From: Amphimedon queenslandica
Lineage: Eukaryota; Porifera; Demospongiae; Haplosclerida; Niphatidae
DNA length: 64,000 nt
Assembly: GCF_000090795.2 (NCBI RefSeq)
Contig: NW_003546348.1
Location: forward strand, 149,915 to 213,914
Reading direction: 5' to 3'
This document shows positions 1-18,467 of this stretch, in pieces. The position numbers and the translations under genes were made by a program. The number at the start of each line of letters is the position of its first letter. The stretch's first letter is position 1. The notes beneath the pieces were generated by a model, which saw only the letters and a list, made by a program, of their open reading frames with translations, did no database searches and had not been told where the DNA came from.

Positions 1-2
1 GG

Positions 3-1190
3 GACACACAGAATGAAGAGCATCTGTACGACATTGATGTGAGGGAGGTACTAATGAAACAGATTGGGATTGGAGACAAGTCAGAGTATGACGCCATTAT
101 GACCTGCATGACGCCTGCCTTGGACGTGGTATGGGTTGGAATGGCAACTGGACACATCCTCCTATTTCATGAACAGGAGCTCATAATGCACTTCCATCCT
201 TACACGCAGTACCTTAGGTTCCTCATTACGGTACCCTGCGAGGGACCCTGTCAGAAGGAAAAGTGTATGGTTGTTAGTGGAGCTAAAGGTTTCCAATCAC
301 CGCTGGAGGGATACCCACTTGATGACTTCCCTCAAACAGAAGAAGACAAGAGCCAGTCTCTTGATAACTCTGGAGTAATGATACTGTGGGAGGCATACAG
401 TGGAGCAACACTACGTCAAATGAAGATAATAGAAGAGGAGAGCCCTGGATACCTTGATAATCACAAGACCGTGGCTAGGATGATCAAGAACCTTCAATTC
501 AAAGATGACACTCATATCGTTGAAGACCTCACTACCACTACTACTGATGAACCAGAGAGCAACCCCAGTGCCCCTATTGATGATACTCGTGAGACTTTGA
601 AACCATTTGAGACGAGCTACACACCAGAAGACCACTCGCCTGATCCAAGGTCCTCCATGATATTCTCAATGTCTTATGCTGGGGAGTCACATATGCCATC
701 TGAATCTGGTAAGGACATGCCTCTTGAAGACTCCCCTTCCAGGTCCTCACCAGAGCCAATTGAGAACCCAAGTACCTCAGAGACGCACATAGAGGGACTC
801 CCTTTCTCTTATAAAGTTGATGCAAGGAAAATGCAAGAAATGTTGGAGGCAGATGAAGGAGATGAGCCTACAACAGTCCATCGCTCAAGGGCACGAAGCT
901 ATGCTCTTACAAATGAGACGTTTGACATTGATATTCAAGGAACGTGCCAAGGCCAGCTGCTAAGGATATCCTGTCCTAAGCCAGTCTCGCTACAGACCTT
1001 GTTAAATAAAGTAAGGACGGAAGGTAACTTTCAGAACATTAAGGATTTCAGTATGGCATACAGACAGGGCGACTCTGGTGAAGTAGTTTGCATTAATTCT
1101 CAGGACAAGTTTGATCAGTTCATGGAGATGGAGAAGAGGCCTAACCTCTTGCTCCAAGTATCAGCATCAACTGCTACTGCTGGAGAATGA
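3..1190 (+). CDS. C-terminal part of a large protein with WD40-like and PB1-like segments (5' end outside window)
   Basis: The frame is open from the left edge and ends at TGA 1188-1190, so this is the last exon of a longer gene. The first ~130 residues look like WD40/beta-propeller blades (WVGMATGHILLFHEQ, later GVMILWEAYSG). These resemble the C-terminal propeller of LRRK/Roco kinases, but I cannot see the kinase or Roc domain. A long Ser/Pro/Glu-rich linker follows. The last ~85 residues look like a PB1 domain: a basic first strand, then an acidic-cluster region, then an ending of the type FDQFMEMEKRPNLLLQV. PB1 domains mediate heterotypic scaffold pairing. The coding nature is clear from the long frame without stops. 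The family name is inference, and other WD40 signalling scaffolds are possible. Confidence 0.6.
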   Translation, partial: DTQNEEHLYDIDVREVLMKQIGIGDKSEYDAIMTCMTPALDVVWVGMATGHILLFHEQELIMHFHPYTQYLRFLITVPCEGPCQKEKCMVVSGAKGFQSPLEGYPLDDFPQTEEDKSQSLDNSGVMILWEAYSGATLRQMKIIEEESPGYLDNHKTVARMIKNLQFKDDTHIVEDLTTTTTDEPESNPSAPIDDTRETLKPFETSYTPEDHSPDPRSSMIFSMSYAGESHMPSESGKDMPLEDSPSRSSPEPIENPSTSETHIEGLPFSYKVDARKMQEMLEADEGDEPTTVHRSRARSYALTNETFDIDIQGTCQGQLLRISCPKPVSLQTLLNKVRTEGNFQNIKDFSMAYRQGDSGEVVCINSQDKFDQFMEMEKRPNLLLQVSASTATAGE

Positions 1191-1369
1191 AAAGCAAAGA
1201 CCAAATAAACAAGAGTTTATTCTTCTCGTGTATGTTTGTGTGCTTGTAATCATCAAATACTATTGTTAAGGATTGAGCTGTAATTGTTTTGTGATTGTAA
1301 ACTTTCATACTACATGTAAAGTAATAAATAAAATAATAGTGTGAGTGGAAGGTGTGGCTATGTGTCCAA

Positions 1370-2559
1370 ATGGCAGCTTTCAGATCTGTCGCATTGTCAC
1401 TGTCGGCGCTGTTAACACTTTTCTATGTAGCCGAGACACAAAACGAGACCATACAGGCCTGTGACAAGTAAGAAAAAGCACTCTGTATCCTACCCAGTCC
1501 TACTCTAATCCCGCCATTCCTTCTCTCTCTCTCAGTCCCGTGTATTGTTATGGAGAGCTTTTAGACGACATACAAACGATGGAAGTATTCCAGGACTCGA
1601 AGAGATTTGTAGATATGCCAATGAGAGCCGATCCAGGTGAGAGTTGTAGGACCATACAAGAAAACTTGAGCATACTATAGCCTGTGGTTATGCTCTAACT
1701 GATCATGAATGTGCATGCACGGCATGCCTCTCTTTTGTATTAATAATTTATTGTATTAGCAGTTGTCCTGAAATTAGATTTATATGCACTGCATATAGAA
1801 ACAGCGAGAGTGCCGCTGTGTGACCCATTATTTGTTTTTAACAAGATTTCTCCCGAGAATAGAAAGAAAATATGACATGAATGTGTAGGAAGTGACACAT
1901 CTCAGCTCCATTTACTATAATCGGATCTGTCGCCTGCTTGTTGTACCATAGATACCTGTTGTACCTGACACACATCATTAAGCAATGATAGTAACAGCAG
2001 CTTTTTAATTCTTACTGATTGAAGGCTACCTAATGATGTTTGCTTGTTTTTTGTTCATTACAATAGTCTATGTTTCACCCACTGTATATATTACTTAATA
2101 AATGGATGTTGACTTAAGAATAGCATTTGCACATATTCTTATGGAATTATTAATTCAAGTGAATTGATTCGTAATTGTTGTGACAGCAGCAAAATTGCAT
2201 ACATGTACATGTATGTACATTATTATGCTAGAGTAAATCAGTTGTGTCACTTGTAATGCATAGCTGTTATTAATTAAAATGGAGTGGAGTTGGCAGTTTA
2301 AAAGGAGAGAAATTACTATAATATCACATGTCACAAATTGTGTATTACTTATCTCTACTTCTCCCCAAATTGTTGCTATAGTCATCATTATCACCACAAG
2401 CTATCCATGTGGACAACCATTGTTTGATTGTTATTGCCTTTGCTTTCATATTTAGCGTAAACGTTTATTTTTTGTCACGTAGCAATATAGTAATAATAAA
2501 ATACTAAAAAGAATGCATTTTATGATGGCTGGTTGATTGTAGTTCTTTTATGCACCATA

Positions 2560-2626
<67 letters not shown>

Positions 2627-5096
2627 AAATGTAAAAATATAAATTAGAATAGGTTAAGTTATTTTATATAGAGAAGGAGAGTAGGAGAAATATATAATAA
2701 TAAATTTTGGAGTTTATATTATTATTATTATTAGATACTGTATTATCTGCCTACAATAACTTGGCTAACATTACTGTGGACACACTAACTCAGTTCGTAC
2801 AAGAATGGTTTGACTTACCTGGATCTGATCTGATGCCATGGGAGCCTCCGGACTGGACTGAGAGGTACACACTATAAACACAGCTGCTTATTTGTTTGAA
2901 CAATGCCTCCTCTTTCATTTTTATAGTCCAAAGTTTATTGACTCCATTAGCAATGAGCAGTACAAGGAGTGGGCATCAAGTCTTAATGGCCTATGGAAAA
3001 CATTTGGGAAAAAAGTAAAAATATTAATGACACTATACAAGATAGTACGGATGCTAGTTTTTGGGAATATAGTGCCATTATTAGTGTGTGTTATGATTAT
3101 TATTATTGAATATAGTTAAACCAGTCAGTATACCAGCATTCATCAAGACACTCACTATTGGCGGTCAATAATCCTTTTATAGCACCTGGTGGAAGATTTA
3201 TTGAATTCTATTACTGGTGGGTATAACCCTCCCTCCCTTACTCATTTATGTACACATGCTTTGTACACATGTATGAGTACATGTACATGTACATGTACCT
3301 TTGTCATGTTAATGTGTTGACATATGTTATTGTATAGGGACTCCTACTGGATCATCAAAGGATTACTTCTATGTGAAATGTTCAATACAACACAAGGAAT
3401 GATTAGAAACATGGGTAGCTTGATTGAAAGGTATGCAAACAGAGACAGAGCTAACTCCCATTAATAAACACTTACCTCTTCAAAGGTATGGCTTTGTCCC
3501 AAATGGTGGTAGGGTATATTATACTAAGAGATCCCAGCCTCCTCTTCTAACGTGGATGGTGTACAGTTACTATGAGGCAACGAATGATACCGGGTTTGTT
3601 AAGGAGATGCTACCAATGCTGGACAAAGAGTACCAGTTCTGGATGACCAATAGATCAGTATATGTACCAGGCTGTGATTGTACTGCTAATAGATATGCAT
3701 CCACTGCTAATGTCCCAAGGTAAGAGAGTACATTTAATATACCAAGTACATGCATCTTGTAATGTTGGATTGATTGTTTTTTTTGTAGGCCAGAGTCTTA
3801 TAGAGAAGATATAGAAACTGCTAGTGAAGTATCTGAAGGTATAATTGAAGCATTGTTGTTGCTGTTTAACATCCATTTCAAATCTAAATACAGAGCTACA
3901 GCCCGAGCTTTATTCAAATATAATGTCAGCTGCTGAGTCTGGCTGGGATTTTAGCTCAAGATGGCTCTCAACCAGCGGACCAATGGCGGGTCAGTTGTCT
4001 TCGATGAGAGCCAAGAGTATAATACCAGTGGATCTCAATGCTATACTTGGAGCTAATGAGATATTGCTGTATAAGCTCCACAGAATCACTGGTAACACAG
4101 TGTGTTTTTGATGACTCATTAAATTAAATTTTATTGTATTTTCAGGTTTTGATGATTTTGCCGAAGACTATGCTAGTGCCTGGACTCGACGACATTCTCT
4201 CTTTGAGAACCTTTTATGGGCGGAGACAGAAGGACTCTATAAGGACTGGTCACTGGAAGAAGGGTCCCACCTCAATGCTGTATATGCTTCATCCCTCACT
4301 CCATTTTACACTTACTCACTTGATAAGTCTCTCTTTAACAACACTAAAGGAAGACTGACACTCGGTCGATTGAAATCCCTTGGTTTCCTTGGTTACCCCG
4401 GAGGACTCCCCACGTCTCAAAACAGCACCGGACAGCAGTGGGACTTTCCTAATGCCTGGGCTCCTCTCCAGTGGTTTCTAGTGAAAGGATGGGAAGGAGC
4501 CGACGACCAGGAACTGAACAAGGCAGCTAGAAACCTCACAGAGACTTGGCTGAGGTCCAATTATCAAGCATGGATACAATACAACCACTCAATGTTTGAG
4601 AAAGTAAGAGAGAAGTTATGAATAATTTTTTTTAGCATACATCATGTATTTCTATTAATTCTCGATAATCGTGTTCTCTTTATAGTATAACTGCACAGCG
4701 TCAGGTCAGCCAGGAGGAGGCGGTGAATATTCATTACAATCCGGCTTTGGTTGGACTAATGGAGTCGTACTTGACTTGCTCAGTTCATATTATACGACAA
4801 ACCCTCCCACAGTCACTACCTCCTCACCATCACGATCTCCTTACCTCTGGTTCATAGCTCTCGTCCCCATCTCTCTATTCCTACTAGTGACTCTGTTGTG
4901 TATCTGTTGGTGTCATTACTTGTATAGAAACGGAAAGAGACGATACTGGGATCGCGTGAGACATGAGCAGCTGCTACATTCCAGTGGAAGTAGTGAACCA
5001 CAGTCCCCCATGGTGTTCTCTAATCAAGACGCTATTGATGATAATGAAGACGGTGGTGCCATTATTAATAATGTATACCGTCGGTCGGATGTTTAG
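1370..5096 (+). CDS. TREH: Trehalase (GH37), signal peptide plus C-terminal membrane anchor, 11 exons
   Basis: The enzyme hydrolyses trehalose to two glucose molecules outside the cell. I read exons 1370-1467, 1536-1636, 2735-2864, 2927-3014, 3116-3216, 3338-3430, 3486-3719, 3789-3838, 3894-4091, 4146-4603 and 4686-5096. They sum to 1962 nt (653 aa) with all phases compatible. The start at 1370 gives a hydrophobic signal peptide. Family signatures visible are [35 protein letters not shown] (signature 1), [10 protein letters not shown] with the expected catalytic Asp, [13 protein letters not shown] (signature 2) and the Gly-rich GGGGEY. After the catalytic domain comes a ~22-residue hydrophobic segment, a basic stop-transfer (RNGKRR) and a ~50-residue acidic tail. 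It is therefore a type I membrane form rather than the GPI-anchored vertebrate form. Intron 2 is ~1.1 kb and holds an (ATT)n tract. Confidence 0.95.
2562..2624. repeat. (ATT)n microsatellite in trehalase intron 2
   Basis: A near-perfect trinucleotide run of about 21 units, read directly. A shorter ATT run lies at the 3' end of the same intron, next to the acceptor. Confidence 0.95.
3278..3300. repeat. ACATGT-type palindromic simple repeat
   Basis: An overlapping run of TACATG units, self-complementary at every register. The same motif recurs in introns and spacers across the window, e.g. 41723-41743, 42386-42433, 43371-43410, 44021-44040 and 63477-63495. It behaves as a genome-wide simple-repeat family rather than a gene-specific signal. 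Confidence 0.85.
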
Positions 5097-5480
5097 TCAT
5101 GTGACTATCATGTGATGCCGCACTCAACTGTGCATACGTGTCTCCTTATCACGTGACGTTCACTTTTATTCAATTCTCCCTTTTCTTTCCTTCTCAATTT
5201 TTTATATTTTGTCCTTTTTATTTTTAATTTAAATAATCATTCTATACATGATTTAATGTAGAAGTGATGTTCATTGCATGATTTGATGATTGAATGTTCC
5301 CACGTTCATGTTTATGTTCCCCTTTGCTATAGCTGGTGTTTCTGAGCATCAAGAGAGATTTTATCAATAATCTCTGTATAGACTGATGTCATCTAGCAGT
5401 ATAGTAAAGGCATTTATTACACACATTGATTTACTATCAAGACTTATATGTACATGTACATGTATATGAACACACACTGG

Positions 5481-5905
5481 AAATGGAATATAGTGTACAT
5501 ATCAACACATGTACACTGTACAGCATAGTACACATGTAAATGGAATACAGTGTACATATCACTGTACAGCATAGTACACATGTAAATGGAATACAGTGTA
5601 CATATCACTGTACAGCATAGTACACATGTAAATGGAATACAGTGTACATATCACTGTACAGCATAGTACACATGTAAATGGAATACAGTGTACATATCAC
5701 TGTACAGCATAGTACACATGTAAATGGAATACAGTGTACAATATCACTGTACAGCATAGTACACATGTAAATGGAATACAGTGTACATATCACTGTACAG
5801 CATAGTACACATGTAAATGGAATACAGTGTACATATCACTGTACAGCATAGTACACATGTAAATGGAATACAGTGTACATATCACTGTACAGCATAGTAC
5901 ACATG
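5481..5905. repeat. 46-bp tandem satellite, about nine copies
   Basis: Unit starts (AAATGG) fall at 5481, 5538, 5584, 5630, 5676, 5722, 5769, 5815 and 5861. The spacing is 46 bp, except for a longer degenerate first unit and one 47-bp unit with a single inserted A. Units are nearly identical, so the array is young or homogenised. Each holds several GTAC/TGTACA sub-palindromes. It sits between the 3' ends of trehalase (+) and TEX11 (-). The stretch 5097-5480 has no gene that I can see; it contains an isolated CACGTG at 5150 and AT-rich presumed 3' UTR. Confidence 0.95.
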
Positions 5906-6024
5906 TTAATTCTTGGAATATATTCCTGGCATAAACACACACACACACACTAATAAGCACAGTTGCAAGGCATTGTGTGTAGTTAAATATCTTCTCATAT
6001 GCCTATATCTACATGTACATATAT

Positions 6025-9000
6025 TTAAAGGGTATTTTTGAACTGTATTACTTGATCCTGATACGTGTTGCATAATGTCTTTGACAAATGAGGGAGAAAC
6101 TTCATTGCCAGAGAGCACCATTGCTCTGCATCTTGGAGTCTCATCATACTGAAGGAGAACAATAGATGAATTACAATATTTTATATTTTATTTGCCTGTA
6201 AAGATAGATCCCTGTATTCCATGTCTTGGTCATATGCCAAGCTATCTCCATTTCTGGGTACTATTATGTAGTAGAGAAAAATGGAGAGAGAAATTGGCTG
6301 ATAATAAAAGGAATTTATAGTATAGCACTATTCTATACTTTATCTTCACTGATGAGTTTATAAGTCAGTAATAAGATCTGTTTAGCTTCCTCTTTGGCAG
6401 ACATGTCAGTACTATACTCATTAGCCAATAATATATCAACCAAGCTATGAGTACAATGACTGAGGAATAGAAATAAAATAGAACTTGTATCACGTGATTG
6501 TAGTAAAGATTTTAAAACCTTAATTTCTCGGTATCCCTTGGATTAGTATTCATATGTAGATCAATGGCAATTTGAAGCGATTTCTTGACAATTAGAGCAG
6601 TACTTCCATCTCTGAGTGGATAACGAATAGCCAAAGCTATCATAAAAAAGTAGAAATGATTTATAATAGGATTCTCTTCTAGTCATTTTTGGTGAAATGT
6701 GGCCAAAGACACCCACCTGCAATATTCTCGTATGTCTTTGGATCAGGACTGGGACAGGAAGCCTTCACCACGTCTAAAATATGAACTGCATCAGGTGAGC
6801 CTAGCACTAATTGAGTCTCAAATTCATAAAGACACAAAAGAGAGAGGATTGAATTCCCAGAAGGAGACATGTCTACTGCTCCTCCTCCTCCTCTGATGCT
6901 TCTACTATTAATGAACTCCCTACATCCTTGTATATGAGACAAGACATCTTTTAGTATTATAACCTAACAATGCAAGGGAAAGAGACAGAGGGGGGATTAG
7001 TATACATGGTACACACATAAATGAATGCACTTGTTCATCTTTATTCTCCGTCTGTCTGGCTGCCTGCAGTCCGGCAGCTGCTGACATCAAGCGACACGTC
7101 TTGATTCTATTGGCAATTGAAATATCATGAGGCAATAAGTGATACAGCTGAGAGAAAGAAAATTAAGACACAAAAAGAAATAAAATAGGATAATTATTGA
7201 ATGAGTGCACAAACTTTTTGGCAGATATCAAACGCTTTCATCATTTCTTTATAATAATCCCCAGCCTCCAGTGCAATATTCCAAGCTATCTTAGAAAACC
7301 AGAGGACCTCATCTTTCTGAGACGAAGACAAAAGACCCAGTGGACCATTTCCAGTCACGCACTCAGTGAGGTGATTACTAGCAAGCTCAGTGTACTTGAG
7401 CAGCGACGACAAATGAACTCTACAGCATGGAATTAATGATAATAATAATAATAATGTCATACATTGTAGTTACAGTTTATTGCTTGGAGTGTCTTCATTT
7501 TTAAAGAAAGTCAGTTTGAGTCTAATGAGACACCTAGAGTATGCAGTAAGTCATTGAGCATGTGAGAGTTGCCTGACCTGAGAGAAGTGAGCACCTGCTG
7601 TTGATTAGAAGACGTCTGGACTAGGTTCTCTAATGCATACAGTGCTACGTCTCTATTGTGATTCTATGAATGTATATTGATGATATGAAGAATTGAAGAT
7701 CAAGTCATTCATAATGCTACAGCTGATATACATTTACAAATGCACCTCAAAGGCAAGCTGAGCTGACATTGCAACGAGCCCGTGTAAATCGGCATCCTGG
7801 ACACACTCCATCATCATCTGCAATGACTGGAGGGCTAGAAAGGAGGGAACATTATCGTAAAAAAGAGCTAGGATATATAGTACATGTGAGTGATAGAAAT
7901 ACCTTGTTCAGTATTGTTGACTAACACTCCAATCTTAAATGCCAGATAATGTGAGTGTGCAGACTCTTTGTCATGTAACAAGGATTGGTCTATAGCATCC
8001 TTTGCTTTGTTAAGGTCGGCCATTTGAATGTGACAGTTGGAAATGTTCCTCTAATGAAAAAGAGGGATTACGAGCAGCTGTGGAGAATACGTTTGAATCG
8101 AATGTGCATACTTGTAGTTTGGCTATGTTTTTATCATGGCTTGCATCAGATGGGAAGAGAAGCAACGAATATCGATACCAATCCAAAGCTGAATCATAGT
8201 CTTCTTTCTATAATGAGATACAACTCAAGATACATTTATTATCTCTCCTCTATAGTACATCGTATGATTTTGAAGCTTGAGACCATAAGATTATATGAAA
8301 CTGTTGAATAGTCTTCATATCCAGAGGATCAGACCTACTGTGGTCTTAAAGAAGGGAGAGAGAGTATAGGACAGGAGAGTTTATAATTAAAAGATAAGAG
8401 ACAGCTAGGTTAGAAATGTACTTTCGATGCACTCTTCTATAAGTTGTTTAGCATCTCCAAACATTCCATTATCCAATAGCAATTCCTAAGAAAATAATAT
8501 GCAATACATGTATGTACATGTACATGTATGTAAATCAAATGCATAATATGCACATGTATAGAAAATGTCACACTTGTAACACTAATAATCATCAGTGGCC
8601 CTTTACCATATGTATAATGCATTACATTAAAATGACATACATGTATATGTTGTATATAGGTACTAGTGGTTCTTACCAGGTGTAGCTGCTGCAGTGCTTG
8701 CCTGTCACTTGGAGATTTCATTGTCTGCTTGAGTAGTTGGAGGGCATTGAAAGCTAGTTCCGGCTGTTTGTTCTCAATTGCTAACTTGACAGCTGCTGAG
8801 CCAATGTCAAGACTGAGTTCAGGATGAGAGAGAACATCATTGAAAGCTGAAGAAGCAGAAAAAGAGACAGAGATGACACAAAGTTTATTCATACTACCTG
8901 TAGTAATTCTGTCCTTTTGCTTCACATACTGCATCAATATGGATAGCTTGAGAAAAAGACCAGACAAATGAAAATGCTCAGAATTAGCCAGTCCTATTAA

Positions 9001-10362
9001 AGATATAGAAAGAGCTAAAGATAGATAGATAGAGAGTGTAATACTGACCCACTGCATTAAGAGCTTTCTGCCAATGGCTTGTTCCATCCCATTCTAAATA
9101 GGACTTTGCTAATAAACGTAAAGACCGAGCCTGCACAAAATAATAGTCAAAAAAATATTTTTAAAACTAGGAAAACCTGTTTAACAGCTCCAACTGCATT
9201 ACATCCACGACCAATGTCATAGCTTTCCCTTCAAAAAAAGATACCATAATATACTAATAATAGACAAACGATATCCTGATAATATACTAATAGTAGACAC
9301 GTAAGTATACAGACATGTATCTTACTTAAACCATTGAACTGCATTGCTGTGCTTCTCATTCTGGAATTCTTGTAGTCCACAATTATAGCAGAGCATTGAT
9401 AAATGACCCATCTAAATATGTAAATCAACCTACACTGCACTGCACTACATTATGAGTTACATCTTTATCCTGTGTACCAATAATCTCCTTTGCTTTGTCG
9501 ACCATTTCAATAGCCTTCTCATGATTACCAATACCAAAGAACTGAAGAAAAGAAGGAGAGATAGATTAATTTCATCTCTCTTCATTTCTCTTACAGCTTC
9601 AATTTGAGAGCAGAGTATCTTAAAATAAAGTACTAGGGTATCAGTAGGCACTGATCCTTCTTCATAACTTTTACTCAATCTCAACCAACACTGTTATAAA
9701 GTATTAAGAGCAACAATTACTTCATAAAAATATATTATTATCATTAATAACCTGATTGGCAAGTTCAAGAGACGTTTCTGCCATCATTGGATTATCACAC
9801 TCTACAAAATTTATAAATATTAATCAATAAAATTAATATTAATTTACCAAGCCAGGCCCTTCCGGTCTTAATTGCCATCTATAACAAAAATAAAATTCCA
9901 GTAATTAGTGGGTAAGAATTATACCGTGATTTGCTTCTTGAGTAATTGTGCCGAGTTTTCATTTGGAGAAGCACAAAGGAAAACAAGAGATAGGGCAACA
10001 TGGCGTACTAGAGAGAGAAAGTTAATTTATAATAATTATATATACTTGTACATGTTACATTGAGCATTTAGTGATAGTGATAAAGAGGCATCTGATTTCT
10101 TGAACACGACTTTATTCCAAAGAGTTACAGCTGCCACGTGCAGCTGTCCTGATAAGGTAGGATTGGAGAGATGGGAAGGGAGAGATTCCACAATCTGTAG
10201 GATCCTTTCAGCTAGTAGACCAATCCTCTCTTCGTCTTGGCAAGTTCCTCCGGTAAGCTGAGATAATAGACCTAATTTTAATAAAAAACACAATGAAAAT
10301 AAAGCATGATTACTTTGAATTTCTGACACTCTCAAAGAAACAAAATCTCCATCTTCTTCCAT
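6025..10362 (-). CDS. TEX11: TEX11 / SPO22-ZIP4-like meiotic TPR protein
   Basis: This family acts in the ZMM pathway, stabilising crossover intermediates and coupling them to the synaptonemal complex in meiosis. The start is ATG at 10362 (MEEDGDFVSLRV). About twenty short exons run leftward. Conserved blocks are read in order: LANQCWLRLSKSYE; the SPO22 core around NAVQWFKESYDIGR; HWQKALNAVGLANSEHFH with GLFLKLSILMQY; a helical-repeat middle (ELAFNALQLLKQTM); DYDSALDWYRYSLL; NCHIQMADLNKAKDAID; and a final exon ending EQWCSLAMKFLPHLSK, closing at a TAA at 6025-6027. Length and block order match animal TEX11. A 42-nt segment after EIQS in exon 1 could be either coding or a very short intron. 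It is divergent with ERCC2, whose start is 208 bp away. Confidence 0.88.
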
Positions 10363-10570
10363 GCTTGTTCCCGCGCAAAATTGCTACGCATGCGCAAAAC
10401 CTCCCCCGTGCAATCAATTTTTACGGAAATGAACAAAGAATTTACTAAAATCATTTTCCGTTTATTTTTCGTTTCATTTTCAGGATATGCATAGATAATA
10501 GAGTACTCTTTAATATCTATGGGATATGTGATTCAGTAAGCCCCACCCACTTTTCACGTGTAAATAAAAA
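10363..10570. promoter_or_regulatory. Divergent promoter TEX11 / ERCC2
   Basis: A 208-bp spacer between two opposite start codons. It contains an E2F-like TTCCCGCGC at 10368-10376, an NRF1-like ACGCATGCGCAA starting near 10386, and a CACGTG E-box at 10555-10560 immediately before the ERCC2 start. The motifs are read from sequence; factor assignment follows vertebrate consensus and is inferred. Confidence 0.6.
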
Positions 10571-18258
<7,688 letters not shown>

Positions 18259-18467
18259 TTTTTATCATGCATCTCATTATTATTCATTGATCGATTAATA
18301 AAACCAAATTAATTAATTAGTGAATTGGCCACGCCCAACACAACATGTGTTGAAAAGGGAAGCGATTTTTCAAATCTTCCAATTTGGACTGGATTCCAAA
18401 AGAGGCTCCGAGCGCATCTTTCTATTGAATATACTAGTATCTTCTCTCCTGATATCTCTAAATAATA

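Noticed and set aside
5481-5905. Regular repeats that could suggest a CRISPR array
   Set aside because: Units are contiguous 46-bp copies with no unique spacers, and the genome is animal.
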